Source: Longilinea sp964536805
Lineage (GTDB): Bacteria; Chloroflexota; Anaerolineae; Anaerolineales; Anaerolineaceae
Assembly: GCA_964536805.1 (NCBI GenBank)
Contig: CAZHYQ010000003.1
Location: 124,001-188,000, forward strand
Direction: 5' to 3'
DNA: 64,000 bases
Position 1 is the first letter of the stretch. Each line of letters opens with the position of its first letter. A program made the position numbers and the translations under genes. This document shows, in pieces, positions 1-7,970 of the stretch. Below the pieces are notes generated by a model, which was given only the letters and a program-made list of their open reading frames with translations, searched no databases and was not told the origin of the DNA.

Positions 1-1
1 A

Positions 2-1132
2 TTAGGGACTCATCTTCAAGATTACGTATCGCCCGCCCGCATGGTTCAATCGCTTTTGGCAGGTACAAAGGCAATGGTGGACAAGCGCCTTCCTGATAAA
101 ACTCTTGAGCAATCTTTTGATGAAGTGTTCTATCCCGGAATCGAGGGTGACAAAGCTAATCTCGCCGGCACCCTATCCGATTTCTATGAGCATGTTTATC
201 CGGAGCTTCAGGAAACAACCGCAGCCATTCCCGCAGCCCAGGAATTTATCCGATGGGCTTTTTCGCAAAATTATACGATCGCAATCGCTACCAATCCCTT
301 GTTTCCCCGCTCGGCTATTGAACAGCGCCTGGCCTGGGCAGGGCTGCCGGTATCCGAATATCCTTTTACCCTTGTCACGAGCTTCGAGAAATTTCATTTT
401 GCCAAACCGAATCCTGCCTATTATGCTGAGATCCTGGGACAATTGGGATGGCCGGATGTTCCTGCGGTGATGGTCGGAAACAGCCTGACGGATGATATCC
501 TGCCTGCCCGGGCAATCGGACTTCCTGCTTTCCATTTGGAAATGCCGTCAGCTGATGGTCAATCCACTTCCGATTTTTTTTCACGATTAAAAACATGGAT
601 ACAGGAAAACGAATCTTCTCACCTTTCTATACCACAGACGCCTCAGGCATTGACGGCTTTGTTAACCAGCACGCCGGCTGCGCTCGCAACCCTGGCATCA
701 AATTTAGACCTGATTTATTGGGAAAGACGTCCGCGGCTAAAGGAATGGTCTTTGGGAGAAATCTTTTGCCACTTACGCGATGTGGATGGTGAGGTAACTC
801 TGCCCCGCATTCAAAAAATTCAACAGGAAAATGCCCCATTTATTACTGCTGAAGAAACCGATATCTGGGCAGACCAGCGAAACTACCTGCAGGAAGATGC
901 CTCAAAAGCACTGGAGGGGTTTGTTCAAGCCCGGGTTCATTTGCTTGAAGCACTACAAAAATTCTCCCCGATTGATTGGCAGCGCCCTGCCCGGCATGCG
1001 ATTTTCGGTCCCACAACATTAAGCGAATTATTGGTTTTCACGATCACTCACGACCAGAATCACATTCGGCAAGCGGCCCAAACCATTCAATGGCTGAACG
1101 AATCACAGACTATACGCAATCAGGCTAAATAA
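2..1132 (+). CDS. HAD-family hydrolase fused to a DinB-like domain (5' end outside window)
   Basis: The first ATG is at 41, but the frame is open back to base 2 and the coding sense continues, so the N-terminus lies upstream of the window. Counted from ATG 41, residues 1-185 look like a haloacid-dehalogenase hydrolase: ATNP (motif II, about 84), a KPNPAYY stretch (motif III Lys, about 120) and VGNSLTDD (motif IV acidic pair, about 145-152). The DxD motif I nucleophile is not present and should lie upstream. Residues from about 200 to the end resemble the DinB/YfiT four-helix fold, with HLRDVDGE and HDQNHIRQ as likely metal-binding histidine motifs. Substrate unknown. A weak hairpin terminator follows. 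Confidence 0.75.
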   Translation, partial: LGTHLQDYVSPARMVQSLLAGTKAMVDKRLPDKTLEQSFDEVFYPGIEGDKANLAGTLSDFYEHVYPELQETTAAIPAAQEFIRWAFSQNYTIAIATNPLFPRSAIEQRLAWAGLPVSEYPFTLVTSFEKFHFAKPNPAYYAEILGQLGWPDVPAVMVGNSLTDDILPARAIGLPAFHLEMPSADGQSTSDFFSRLKTWIQENESSHLSIPQTPQALTALLTSTPAALATLASNLDLIYWERRPRLKEWSLGEIFCHLRDVDGEVTLPRIQKIQQENAPFITAEETDIWADQRNYLQEDASKALEGFVQARVHLLEALQKFSPIDWQRPARHAIFGPTTLSELLVFTITHDQNHIRQAAQTIQWLNESQTIRNQAK

Positions 1133-1138
1133 TTACCC

Positions 1139-1176
1139 AAAACTCTGTTTTTTTCATAAGAGTTTTATTAATTATT
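1139..1176 (+). terminator. Weak rho-independent terminator after the HAD-DinB gene
   Basis: An 8-bp stem AAAACTCT/AGAGTTTT encloses a T-rich 12-base loop and is followed by an AT-rich tail. It lies just after the stop codon at 1132. The stem is AT-rich, so termination is probably partial. Confidence 0.45.
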
Positions 1177-1216
1177 CTACAGCACTTGCAAATTACTGGT
1201 TTATGATTCTTAAGAT

Positions 1217-1225
1217 TGGTATAAT
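1217..1225 (+). promoter_or_regulatory. Extended -10 promoter for ftsH
   Basis: TGG-TATAAT is a perfect extended -10 element. No good -35 is visible at the usual distance. It lies 65 bases before the ftsH start codon, leaving a leader of about 58 bases. Confidence 0.6.
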
Positions 1226-1290
1226 CCTAACAGAATTATCGCACTGATGCAGCCAATAGAATTTGCTGCGTCGTTCATTTGGAGGTATTT

Positions 1291-3159
1291 GTGAATTCAA
1301 GAAATCAATCCTACGTTGTTTACCTCTTGGTTTTTATCGCAATCATTGTACTGGTGGTCTACACCGTGGGCCAACGCACCAGTACTGAAAGTCTGACCCT
1401 AAACCAGGTCGCAGGCGATATCAAGAGCGGCCTTGTTGCTAAGATTGAAGAAAATGAAGACAATCTGACAATCACCTATCGAGACGGCACCATCGGCGAG
1501 TCGACCAAAGAGCAAAATGCCACTTTGGTGGAACAATTACTTAACCTGGGCGTCCCACAGGACCAGCTCTCATACGATAAAATCCACTTGATCATTAAAC
1601 CGCCAAGTGCATGGTTGGGAATCCTAACCGCCTTGGGTTATATCCTTCCCTTTATTTTGTTGGCAGGTGCATTCTTCTTTATTTTCCGGCAAGCGCAGGG
1701 CAGCAATAATGCTGCTATGTCATTCGGAAAATCGCGCGCACGCATGTTTACCGGAGATCACCCCACTGTGACCTTTGTCGACGTAGCTGGGGTGGAAGAA
1801 GCCAAAGAGGAATTGCAGGAAGTGGTTGAATTCCTGCGCGAACCGCAGAAATTCATCAGCCTTGGCGCACGCATCCCCAAAGGCGTTCTCTTGGTGGGCC
1901 CTCCGGGGACAGGCAAGACGCTGTTAGCCAAGGCAGTTTCCGGAGAAGCCGGTGTTCCATTCTTTTCGATTTCCGGTTCAGAATTTGTGGAAATGTTCGT
2001 CGGCGTTGGCGCCAGCCGTGTTCGAGATCTGTTTGACCAGGCTAAGCGTCATTCGCCCTGTATCGTTTTTGTCGATGAAATTGATGCCGTTGGCCGCCAA
2101 CGCGGCGCCGGTTTGGGCGGCAGCCATGATGAACGTGAACAAACTCTCAACCAGATGCTGGTTGAAATGGACGGTTTTGACACAGACACCAATGTGATCA
2201 TTATGGCAGCCACAAACCGCCCTGATATTCTCGATCCCGCTTTGTTACGGCCTGGCCGTTTTGACCGCCGTGTGACTCTTGATCGACCGGATGTTCGCGG
2301 ACGCGAAGCTATCCTCAATGTGCACATCAAAGGGAAACCGCTTGCACCGGAAGTCAATCTGGAAATCCTTGCACGTTCGACTCCGGGTTTTGTCGGAGCA
2401 GATCTTGAGAATTTGGTAAATGAAGCCGCCATTCTGGCTGCACGGCGTAACCGGAAGACGATCTCGCAAAGTGAATTTGAAGAAGCCATCGAGCGCGTGA
2501 TTGCCGGCCCTGAGCGGAAAAGCCGCCTGATCAATAATGATGAAAAACGCATCATTGCTTACCACGAAGCAGGCCATGCCGTTGTGATGAATACGCTGCC
2601 GGATTCAGATCCCGTCCAGAAAGTATCGATCATTCCGCGTGGCATGGCTGGAGGCTATACCCTTGCATTGCCGACTGAAGACCGCGTATTGATGGCCAGG
2701 AAGAAGATTATCGCCGAAATGATTGGCTTGATGGGTGGCCGCGCAGCCGAAGAAGAGGTATTCGATGACATTACCTCCGGCGCCTCCAATGACATTGAAC
2801 GCGTCACCAAACTGGCGCGGACCATGGTAACCCGTCTCGGTATGAGCGATTTAATGGGGCCAATGGTTTACGGTCAAAAGGAAGAATTGATTTTCCTGGG
2901 CCGGGAAATTTCAGAGCAGCGCGATTACTCCGAAGCAGTTGCCGAGCAAATTGATCAGGAAGTGCGTAAACTGGTCGGCGAAAGCTATCAAAAGGCGCAA
3001 GAGATTTTAAAGAATTATCGCACTGAACTTGATGCGGTTGCAACGAAATTGTTGGAAGTGGAAACGCTTTCACGCGAAGAATTCGAAAAGATCTTCCCGC
3101 CGCCCGAACCAAAACGCACCGGCATCCCGATGCTTAACGGCGGCAACGGTACCCACTAG
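1291..3159 (+). CDS. ftsH: ATP-dependent zinc metalloprotease FtsH
   Basis: Membrane-anchored AAA+ protease that degrades misfolded membrane proteins and short-lived regulators. GTG at 1291 is chosen because GGAGGT at 1281-1286 sits just before it; an earlier in-frame TTG at 1279 would overlap that ribosome site. The 622-residue product has a first membrane helix (about 4-24), an extracytoplasmic domain, a second helix (about 103-127), Walker A GPPGTGKT (203-210), Walker B IVFVDE (258-263), the second region of homology with ATNRPDILDP, the zinc motif HEAGH (425-429) and the third ligand Asp501. Length and domain order are normal. It is monocistronic, with a promoter at 1217 and a strong terminator at 3170. 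Confidence 0.97.
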   Translation: MNSRNQSYVVYLLVFIAIIVLVVYTVGQRTSTESLTLNQVAGDIKSGLVAKIEENEDNLTITYRDGTIGESTKEQNATLVEQLLNLGVPQDQLSYDKIHLIIKPPSAWLGILTALGYILPFILLAGAFFFIFRQAQGSNNAAMSFGKSRARMFTGDHPTVTFVDVAGVEEAKEELQEVVEFLREPQKFISLGARIPKGVLLVGPPGTGKTLLAKAVSGEAGVPFFSISGSEFVEMFVGVGASRVRDLFDQAKRHSPCIVFVDEIDAVGRQRGAGLGGSHDEREQTLNQMLVEMDGFDTDTNVIIMAATNRPDILDPALLRPGRFDRRVTLDRPDVRGREAILNVHIKGKPLAPEVNLEILARSTPGFVGADLENLVNEAAILAARRNRKTISQSEFEEAIERVIAGPERKSRLINNDEKRIIAYHEAGHAVVMNTLPDSDPVQKVSIIPRGMAGGYTLALPTEDRVLMARKKIIAEMIGLMGGRAAEEEVFDDITSGASNDIERVTKLARTMVTRLGMSDLMGPMVYGQKEELIFLGREISEQRDYSEAVAEQIDQEVRKLVGESYQKAQEILKNYRTELDAVATKLLEVETLSREEFEKIFPPPEPKRTGIPMLNGGNGTH

Positions 3160-3169
3160 CGGGAACTTG

Positions 3170-3200
3170 AAAAGGAGAGCGATTACTCGCTCTCCTTTTA
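3170..3200 (+). terminator. Strong terminator between ftsH and miaA
   Basis: A perfect 13-bp stem, AAAAGGAGAGCGA with its complement, has a TTAC loop and a T-run in the 3' arm. The A-run in the 5' arm means it could also serve the convergent miaA transcript, whose stop is at 3213. Confidence 0.88.
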
Positions 3201-3212
3201 TAAACGTGCTGC

Positions 3213-4160
3213 CTATTCGCTAAGAATCCAATGATTGCTTGATTTGATCATGGCTGCAATTGCAGGTATGCAATCTTTTTCAGCGTCGAACCAGTGAATG
3301 GTCGGATCGGTTTCCTTGAACCAGTTGGCCTGGCGCCGGACAAATTGATGCGTCAGACTCTTCATTTGGGTCAATGCCTCCTTCATGGAGATCTTCTCCT
3401 GAGCAACCGCTACAATTTCGCGGTAACCAATGGCTGACATCGGCGGAAGTTCTGGCCCATAACCTTTTTCAAGCAGCCCTTTGACTTCTTCCAGAAAACC
3501 ATACTTAACCATTTCCTCGATTCGGGCATCCACCCGGGCATAAATTTCAGTTCTGGGTCTCTTTAATCCAACCAGGAGCAGAGAATATGCGGATCCTTTT
3601 TGCAATCGCTGCTCATCAAAACGGGTACCGCTGCGAAAAATGACTTCAAGCGCGCGAACCGTCCGGCGGACATTTCCGGGGAGAATTCGCGCGGCTGCCA
3701 CTGGGTCGATGACGGCCAGGCGGCGGTGCATTTCCATAGAGCCAATTTCTACTGCCCAATTCTCCAACGCCTGTCGCAACTTCATGTCCGGCTGCTGATT
3801 CGGGATATCCCATCCTTCAATGACAGCACGGATATATTGCCCTGTTCCGCCGACTAAAAAGGGCAGCTTTCCCCGATCCTGCACATCACGAATGGCTTTT
3901 TTGGCAGCCTTTTGAAAGACAGCCAGACTCCAGGTTTCATCCGGATTGCACACATCAATCAAATGGTGGGGAACCCGTTTCCGCTCGATCACAGACGGTT
4001 TGGCAGTGCCGATGTCCATGCCGCGATAGAATAAGCGCGAATCGGCCGAAATGATTTCGCCATCCAACTTTTCAGCTAATTGGATCGAGATTTCGGTTTT
4101 GCCTACAGCGGTTGGCCCAAGGATTACAACCAACGGATCTGGAATATCAGATAACTGCAT
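3213..4160 (-). CDS. miaA: tRNA dimethylallyltransferase
   Basis: Transfers a dimethylallyl group to N6 of A37 in tRNAs that read codons starting with U. The 315-residue protein has the P-loop GPTAVGKT (15-22), the DSRLFYRGMDIGTAKP segment, the DVCNPDETWSLA region and the GGTGQYIRA motif. Length is typical. Its start overlaps the end of yraN by 14 bases, so the two are probably translationally coupled; no clear Shine-Dalgarno precedes it. It converges with ftsH over a shared terminator. Confidence 0.96.
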   Translation of the reverse strand: MQLSDIPDPLVVILGPTAVGKTEISIQLAEKLDGEIISADSRLFYRGMDIGTAKPSVIERKRVPHHLIDVCNPDETWSLAVFQKAAKKAIRDVQDRGKLPFLVGGTGQYIRAVIEGWDIPNQQPDMKLRQALENWAVEIGSMEMHRRLAVIDPVAAARILPGNVRRTVRALEVIFRSGTRFDEQRLQKGSAYSLLLVGLKRPRTEIYARVDARIEEMVKYGFLEEVKGLLEKGYGPELPPMSAIGYREIVAVAQEKISMKEALTQMKSLTHQFVRRQANWFKETDPTIHWFDAEKDCIPAIAAMIKSSNHWILSE

Positions 4161-4518
4161 TTTGAAACCATTCTATTTCAGGATTGCCAGCAGAGGGATT
4201 GCCGCGGATGGCAATAACATCGATCCGCCAGGAATTTGGCAAACCTTCATGGCTTTGTAAATAGGATTCAGCAGAATGTATCAGATGCTCTCGTTTGCGG
4301 GCGCTAATCGCTTCCTCGGGAAGGCCGAAAGCCGAAGTTGTGCGCGTTTTTACTTCGAAGAAAATCAAATCTGCGCCGTCCATCATAATCAGATCGACTT
4401 CTCCGAATTCTGTGCGTTCATTTCTGGATACCAGGCTAAGCCCCTTTTCCTCCAGGTAATGAACCGCCAGATCTTCTCCCCATTTCCCAATATGCTGGCG
4501 GTGCGTTATCTTCCTCAT
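4147..4518 (-). CDS. yraN: UPF0102 (YraN-type) nuclease-fold protein
   Basis: A 123-residue protein of the YraN family, which has a restriction-endonuclease-like fold and no settled function. The motif series is present: GKWGEDLAVHYLE near the N-terminus, then EFGEVDLIMMD and IFFEVKTR, giving the E-x-D-x-E-x-K arrangement of PD-(D/E)XK nucleases. It is the first gene of the yraN-miaA pair. No ribosome site precedes the ATG. A TATAAT lies 7 bases before it (minus strand, 4526-4531), suggesting a leaderless transcript. Confidence 0.9.
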   Translation of the reverse strand: MRKITHRQHIGKWGEDLAVHYLEEKGLSLVSRNERTEFGEVDLIMMDGADLIFFEVKTRTTSAFGLPEEAISARKREHLIHSAESYLQSHEGLPNSWRIDVIAIRGNPSAGNPEIEWFQNAVI

Positions 4519-4525
4519 GTGAACA

Positions 4526-4531
4526 ATTATA
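4526..4531 (-). promoter_or_regulatory. -10 element placed for a leaderless yraN transcript
   Basis: TATAAT on the minus strand ends 7 bases before the yraN ATG, which puts transcription start at or next to the start codon. No -35 match is obvious. Confidence 0.5.
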
Positions 4532-4762
4532 CCTGCTCTCGGTGCCTGAAAAACTTTTATTTAGCTATGCGCAGTATATGGGATCAAATAACGCGAAAGT
4601 ATGGCACCCCACCGGTCACAACATTGACCCGATGGCATTTTCTTTTAAAGGTGGAAATCATCTTTCGATTTATGGAACAGCTGTGGTGAATTGGAAAAAT
4701 CTTTCCAATTTATCGCTTTTAAGAAAACAAATGGCTGCATAGGATGTACGTTATCCCATACC
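4532..4762. other. Intergenic stretch between yraN and the cinA-like gene
   Basis: This roughly 230-base divergent region holds no convincing gene. A 66-codon open frame exists but has no ribosome site and no recognisable motif. Only the flanking promoters were identified. Confidence 0.5.
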
Positions 4763-4771
4763 TGATACAAT
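4763..4771 (+). promoter_or_regulatory. Extended -10 promoter for the cinA-like operon
   Basis: TGA-TACAAT forms an extended -10. It lies 22 bases before the ATG at 4794, which has the ribosome site GGGAGG at 4784-4789. No strong -35 is seen. Confidence 0.55.
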
Positions 4772-4793
4772 AGACATAATTCTGGGAGGCCGC

Positions 4794-5957
4794 ATGCCGG
4801 TAGCAGAAATAATCGCCATTGGTACCGAATTACTATTGGGTGAAATTCAGGATACCAACACGCAATATATTGCCAGGGTCTTGCGCGATAAAGGCGTTGA
4901 TATCTACCGCGCCACCCTGGTTGGTGACAACGCCGCGCGTATATCCAATTTGTTCCGTGAAGCGGCTGACCGGGCGGATATTGTGATCACAACCGGCGGC
5001 TTAGGGCCGACCGTGGATGATCCTACCCGCGAGGCTGCCGCGATGGCTATGGGCGGTCAAACCTATTTTAGCCCCTTACTTTGGCAGCAGGTTGAAGCCC
5101 GGTTTATCCGCATGGGGCGAACGCCGACGGAGAATAACAAACGCCAGGCTTTTTTGCCCCAAGGCGCTGAAGTTATTGAAAACCCGGTTGGCACAGCACC
5201 TGCGTTTTATGGTTCTGTAAAGAATTCGCTTCTCATTTGCCTGCCCGGCGTTCCGCGGGAAATGGAATACTTGATTCAACACAGCGTAATTCCATTATTA
5301 GAAGACCGCTTTGGCCTTCACGATACCATCCAGGCTGTGGTTTTACACTGCGCGGGAGTAGGAGAATCGGTGGTGGATGAGTGGATTGGCGATCTCGAAA
5401 CAAATCCAAACCCCACCGTTGGGCTGTTGGCACATCCCGGCATTGTTGATATCCGCATCACTGCCAAAGCCGGTTCGCTTGCAGAAGCCCAACAGATGAT
5501 CACTGAAATGGCAGCCAAGGTAAAACCCCGTGTCGGAAACGCTATTTTTGGCCAGGATTCAGACACATTGGAAAAGGTTGTGATCGATTTGCTTAAAACC
5601 CGGGGTAAAACCTTGTGCGTTGCAGGCTTTGGCAGCCAAACAGCTTTGACCGATCGATTTGCATCCGTCAGTACGAAATCACTTCATTTGGATTCTACTT
5701 TTCCGCAGTTGGTGGCTTCCCTGCAAACAGAAATACAGCAGTCCGAGGATGAAATCGGGCTGGCAATAGCGTTGTTGGAAGCTGATAATGGCAAACACAC
5801 CCGACTTGAGACGGCACTGGTGACAAAGACGGAAATCACGGCTGAAACCCGTCAATTCTCCGGGCCCGAAGGGAACATTCCAGCCTGGGCGGTGAATTTT
5901 GCAATTAATTTTTTACGCTTGAAGTTATTATCCCTGTCAAATCATAAGGAACCATGA
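4794..5957 (+). CDS. cinA: CinA-like protein with degenerate C-terminal domain
   Basis: The 387-residue protein has a clear N-terminal MoaB/MogA-like CinA domain (about 1-170): AEIIAIGTELLLGE, the TTGGLGPTVDDPTREA motif, and PGVPREMEYL. In the family this domain is linked to ADP-ribose pyrophosphatase activity, and the C-terminal PncC domain deamidates nicotinamide mononucleotide. Here the place of the conserved TAESCTGG motif reads CVAGFGSQTALTDRF (about 276-290), so the PncC catalytic Ser/Cys-Gly signature is missing and deamidase activity is doubtful. The stop is followed at once by the next gene's ATG (TGAATG). Confidence 0.85.
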   Translation: MPVAEIIAIGTELLLGEIQDTNTQYIARVLRDKGVDIYRATLVGDNAARISNLFREAADRADIVITTGGLGPTVDDPTREAAAMAMGGQTYFSPLLWQQVEARFIRMGRTPTENNKRQAFLPQGAEVIENPVGTAPAFYGSVKNSLLICLPGVPREMEYLIQHSVIPLLEDRFGLHDTIQAVVLHCAGVGESVVDEWIGDLETNPNPTVGLLAHPGIVDIRITAKAGSLAEAQQMITEMAAKVKPRVGNAIFGQDSDTLEKVVIDLLKTRGKTLCVAGFGSQTALTDRFASVSTKSLHLDSTFPQLVASLQTEIQQSEDEIGLAIALLEADNGKHTRLETALVTKTEITAETRQFSGPEGNIPAWAVNFAINFLRLKLLSLSNHKEP

Positions 5958-7943
5958 ATGGAAACTGTTGATATTTTACTAACGAACGCAATCGTTTTGA
6001 CTATGGACACCCAGATGCACCAATTTGAGCCAGGTGCAGTGGCCATTCGGGCGGATAGCATTGTTGCTGTCGGACCTGAAACTGAGTTGTTGACCAGTTA
6101 TAACGCCGTTGAAAAAATCGATTGCGGCGGCATGTTGTTAATGCCAGGCCTGGTAAATGCACACACCCATGTGCCCATGACGCTGCTGCGCGGCCTGGCA
6201 GATGATTTACGCCTGGATGTCTGGTTGATGGGTTATATGATGCCAGTGGAGCGCGAATTTGTCTCGCCAGATTTTGTCCGCCTGGGCACAAAATTGGCTT
6301 GCGCCGAAATGATCCGCAGCGGTGTAACCAGCTTTGCTGACATGTATTATTTTGAGGATGATGTGGCGGTTGCCACGGCTGAAGCGGGCATGCGCGCCGT
6401 TTGCTCGCAAACGGTCATGAAATTTTCCACTCCGGATGCACAGTCTTACGAAGAATCACTGGCTTATTGCCGTGATTTTATTAAACGCTGGAAAGGCCAT
6501 CCCTTAATTGTGCCATCGGTCGCACCGCATGCGCCTTATACCTGCACGCCTGAAATCCTACGGGCAACAGCCGAACTGGCAGTTGAATTCGACATCCCGT
6601 TGCACACCCACCTTTCTGAAACGGCAACAGAAGTGGAAAATATGCGCAACGATCAGGGCATGCCGGTAATCCCTTACGTCAAGAAGATGGATTTATTCAA
6701 CGCCAAAGTTCTGGCAGCCCACTGTGTGCATATCGATGAAGGCGAAATGCGCACGCTGAAGCATGCCAATGCCGGCGTTGCGCACAATCCATCCTCCAAC
6801 CTCAAACTGGCCTCAGGGATTGCGCCGGTGAAGAAGATGCTGGAACAAGGATTAAATGTGGGCATTGGAACGGACGGTCCAGCCTCAAATAACGATCTGG
6901 ACATGTTCGAAGAATTGCGTCTGACCGCATTTTTAGCGAAAGGTTCCAGCGGCGACCCCACTGCCTTGCCTGCTCAGACGGCTCTGCTCATGGCCACGCG
7001 CATGGGAGCTCAAGCCATGCACATCGGAGATGTTACGGGCTCGTTGGAGGCCGGAAAACGGGCAGATTTAATCCTTCTGGATATCAATCCCCTGCACAAT
7101 TCACCGCGTTTTCGCCGCCATCCGCAGGGCACCTATGCACAGGTTGTTTATGCATCCAAATCCACCGACGTTTCTGATGTGATGATCAACGGTCGTTGGG
7201 TGATGCGTGATCGAAAACTATTGACACTTGACGAATCGAATCTCATTGAGGCCGGACGCGAATATGCCCGGCGTATTGATACCTTCTTAATCCATCGAGA
7301 ACAATCCGTCCTCTCCAAGTTGATCGCGATTGGCACCGCCACTGAAGAGGAAAGCTTTGAAGTACAGGCCAAAGTCTACATCGAATCCCCGGATACCTTT
7401 ATTCAGGCTGTTGAGACTGCGCCGTTTGAAATTGTCCGGCGGCGTCACTATCGCGAATACGACACCTACTTCTGCTTTGCCGATCCCGACCAGGGTATGT
7501 TGCGTTACCGCGAGGATACATTCCTGGGCGACCAGGACGAAGTGACAGGCGTGCGGTCGCGTCTGACCTTGATCGGCGTGGCAATCGAACATTCCTATCC
7601 CAAGAAGGTATTATTATCCCGCAGCCGCTTTCTTGCCCCGGCCATGCAAAGCCTGCGTTTCTACCGGGAATACTTCAAGCCCATTTTTGAACTGGAAGTC
7701 GAAAAAGAACGCCGCCGCTTTCTGGTACGTTATAAGGAAACCGAATTCTTTATCAACATTGACCGCCTTGAAAAACCGGGCGGCCTGGGTTCCTTCCTGG
7801 AGATTAAAAGCCGTACTTGGAGTCGACAAGATGCTGATTTGAAATCCAAACTGGTGGCGGAGATGATTGTGTTACTGGGCGCTTCATTAAGTGATGCCAG
7901 TTCGGAAGATTATGTGGATATGGCTCGCCTGGGTAAAAAATAA
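5958..7943 (+). CDS. MtaD-type amidohydrolase/deaminase fused to a CYTH-like domain
   Basis: Residues 1-440 are a metal-dependent amidohydrolase of the 5-methylthioadenosine/S-adenosylhomocysteine deaminase (MtaD/TrzN) type: NAHTHVPM supplies the first metal histidines, then APHAPYT, LHTHLSET, AAHCVHIDEGE and GTDGPASNND. Residues about 455-650 match the CYTH/triphosphate-tunnel pattern: EVQAKVYI near its start, alternating basic strands (LRYREDTF, RSRLTLIG), and NIDRLEKPGGLGSFLEIKSR, like the end of class IV adenylate cyclases and ThTPases. CYTH proteins act on triphosphate-bearing nucleotides or polymers. The fusion joins a nucleoside deaminase to a triphosphate-binding fold; the combined role is unknown. 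Confidence 0.85.
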   Translation: METVDILLTNAIVLTMDTQMHQFEPGAVAIRADSIVAVGPETELLTSYNAVEKIDCGGMLLMPGLVNAHTHVPMTLLRGLADDLRLDVWLMGYMMPVEREFVSPDFVRLGTKLACAEMIRSGVTSFADMYYFEDDVAVATAEAGMRAVCSQTVMKFSTPDAQSYEESLAYCRDFIKRWKGHPLIVPSVAPHAPYTCTPEILRATAELAVEFDIPLHTHLSETATEVENMRNDQGMPVIPYVKKMDLFNAKVLAAHCVHIDEGEMRTLKHANAGVAHNPSSNLKLASGIAPVKKMLEQGLNVGIGTDGPASNNDLDMFEELRLTAFLAKGSSGDPTALPAQTALLMATRMGAQAMHIGDVTGSLEAGKRADLILLDINPLHNSPRFRRHPQGTYAQVVYASKSTDVSDVMINGRWVMRDRKLLTLDESNLIEAGREYARRIDTFLIHREQSVLSKLIAIGTATEEESFEVQAKVYIESPDTFIQAVETAPFEIVRRRHYREYDTYFCFADPDQGMLRYREDTFLGDQDEVTGVRSRLTLIGVAIEHSYPKKVLLSRSRFLAPAMQSLRFYREYFKPIFELEVEKERRRFLVRYKETEFFINIDRLEKPGGLGSFLEIKSRTWSRQDADLKSKLVAEMIVLLGASLSDASSEDYVDMARLGKK

Positions 7944-7970
7944 GCATCCGTCAGGCAGAAAAGAGACACC

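Noticed and set aside
2049..2555. 168-codon antisense frame over ftsH
   Set aside because: Shadow of the conserved AAA domain with Arg/Ser-rich, non-protein-like composition.
4542..4742. 66-codon frame upstream of the cinA-like gene
   Set aside because: No ribosome site, no motif, and it overlaps the promoter zone.
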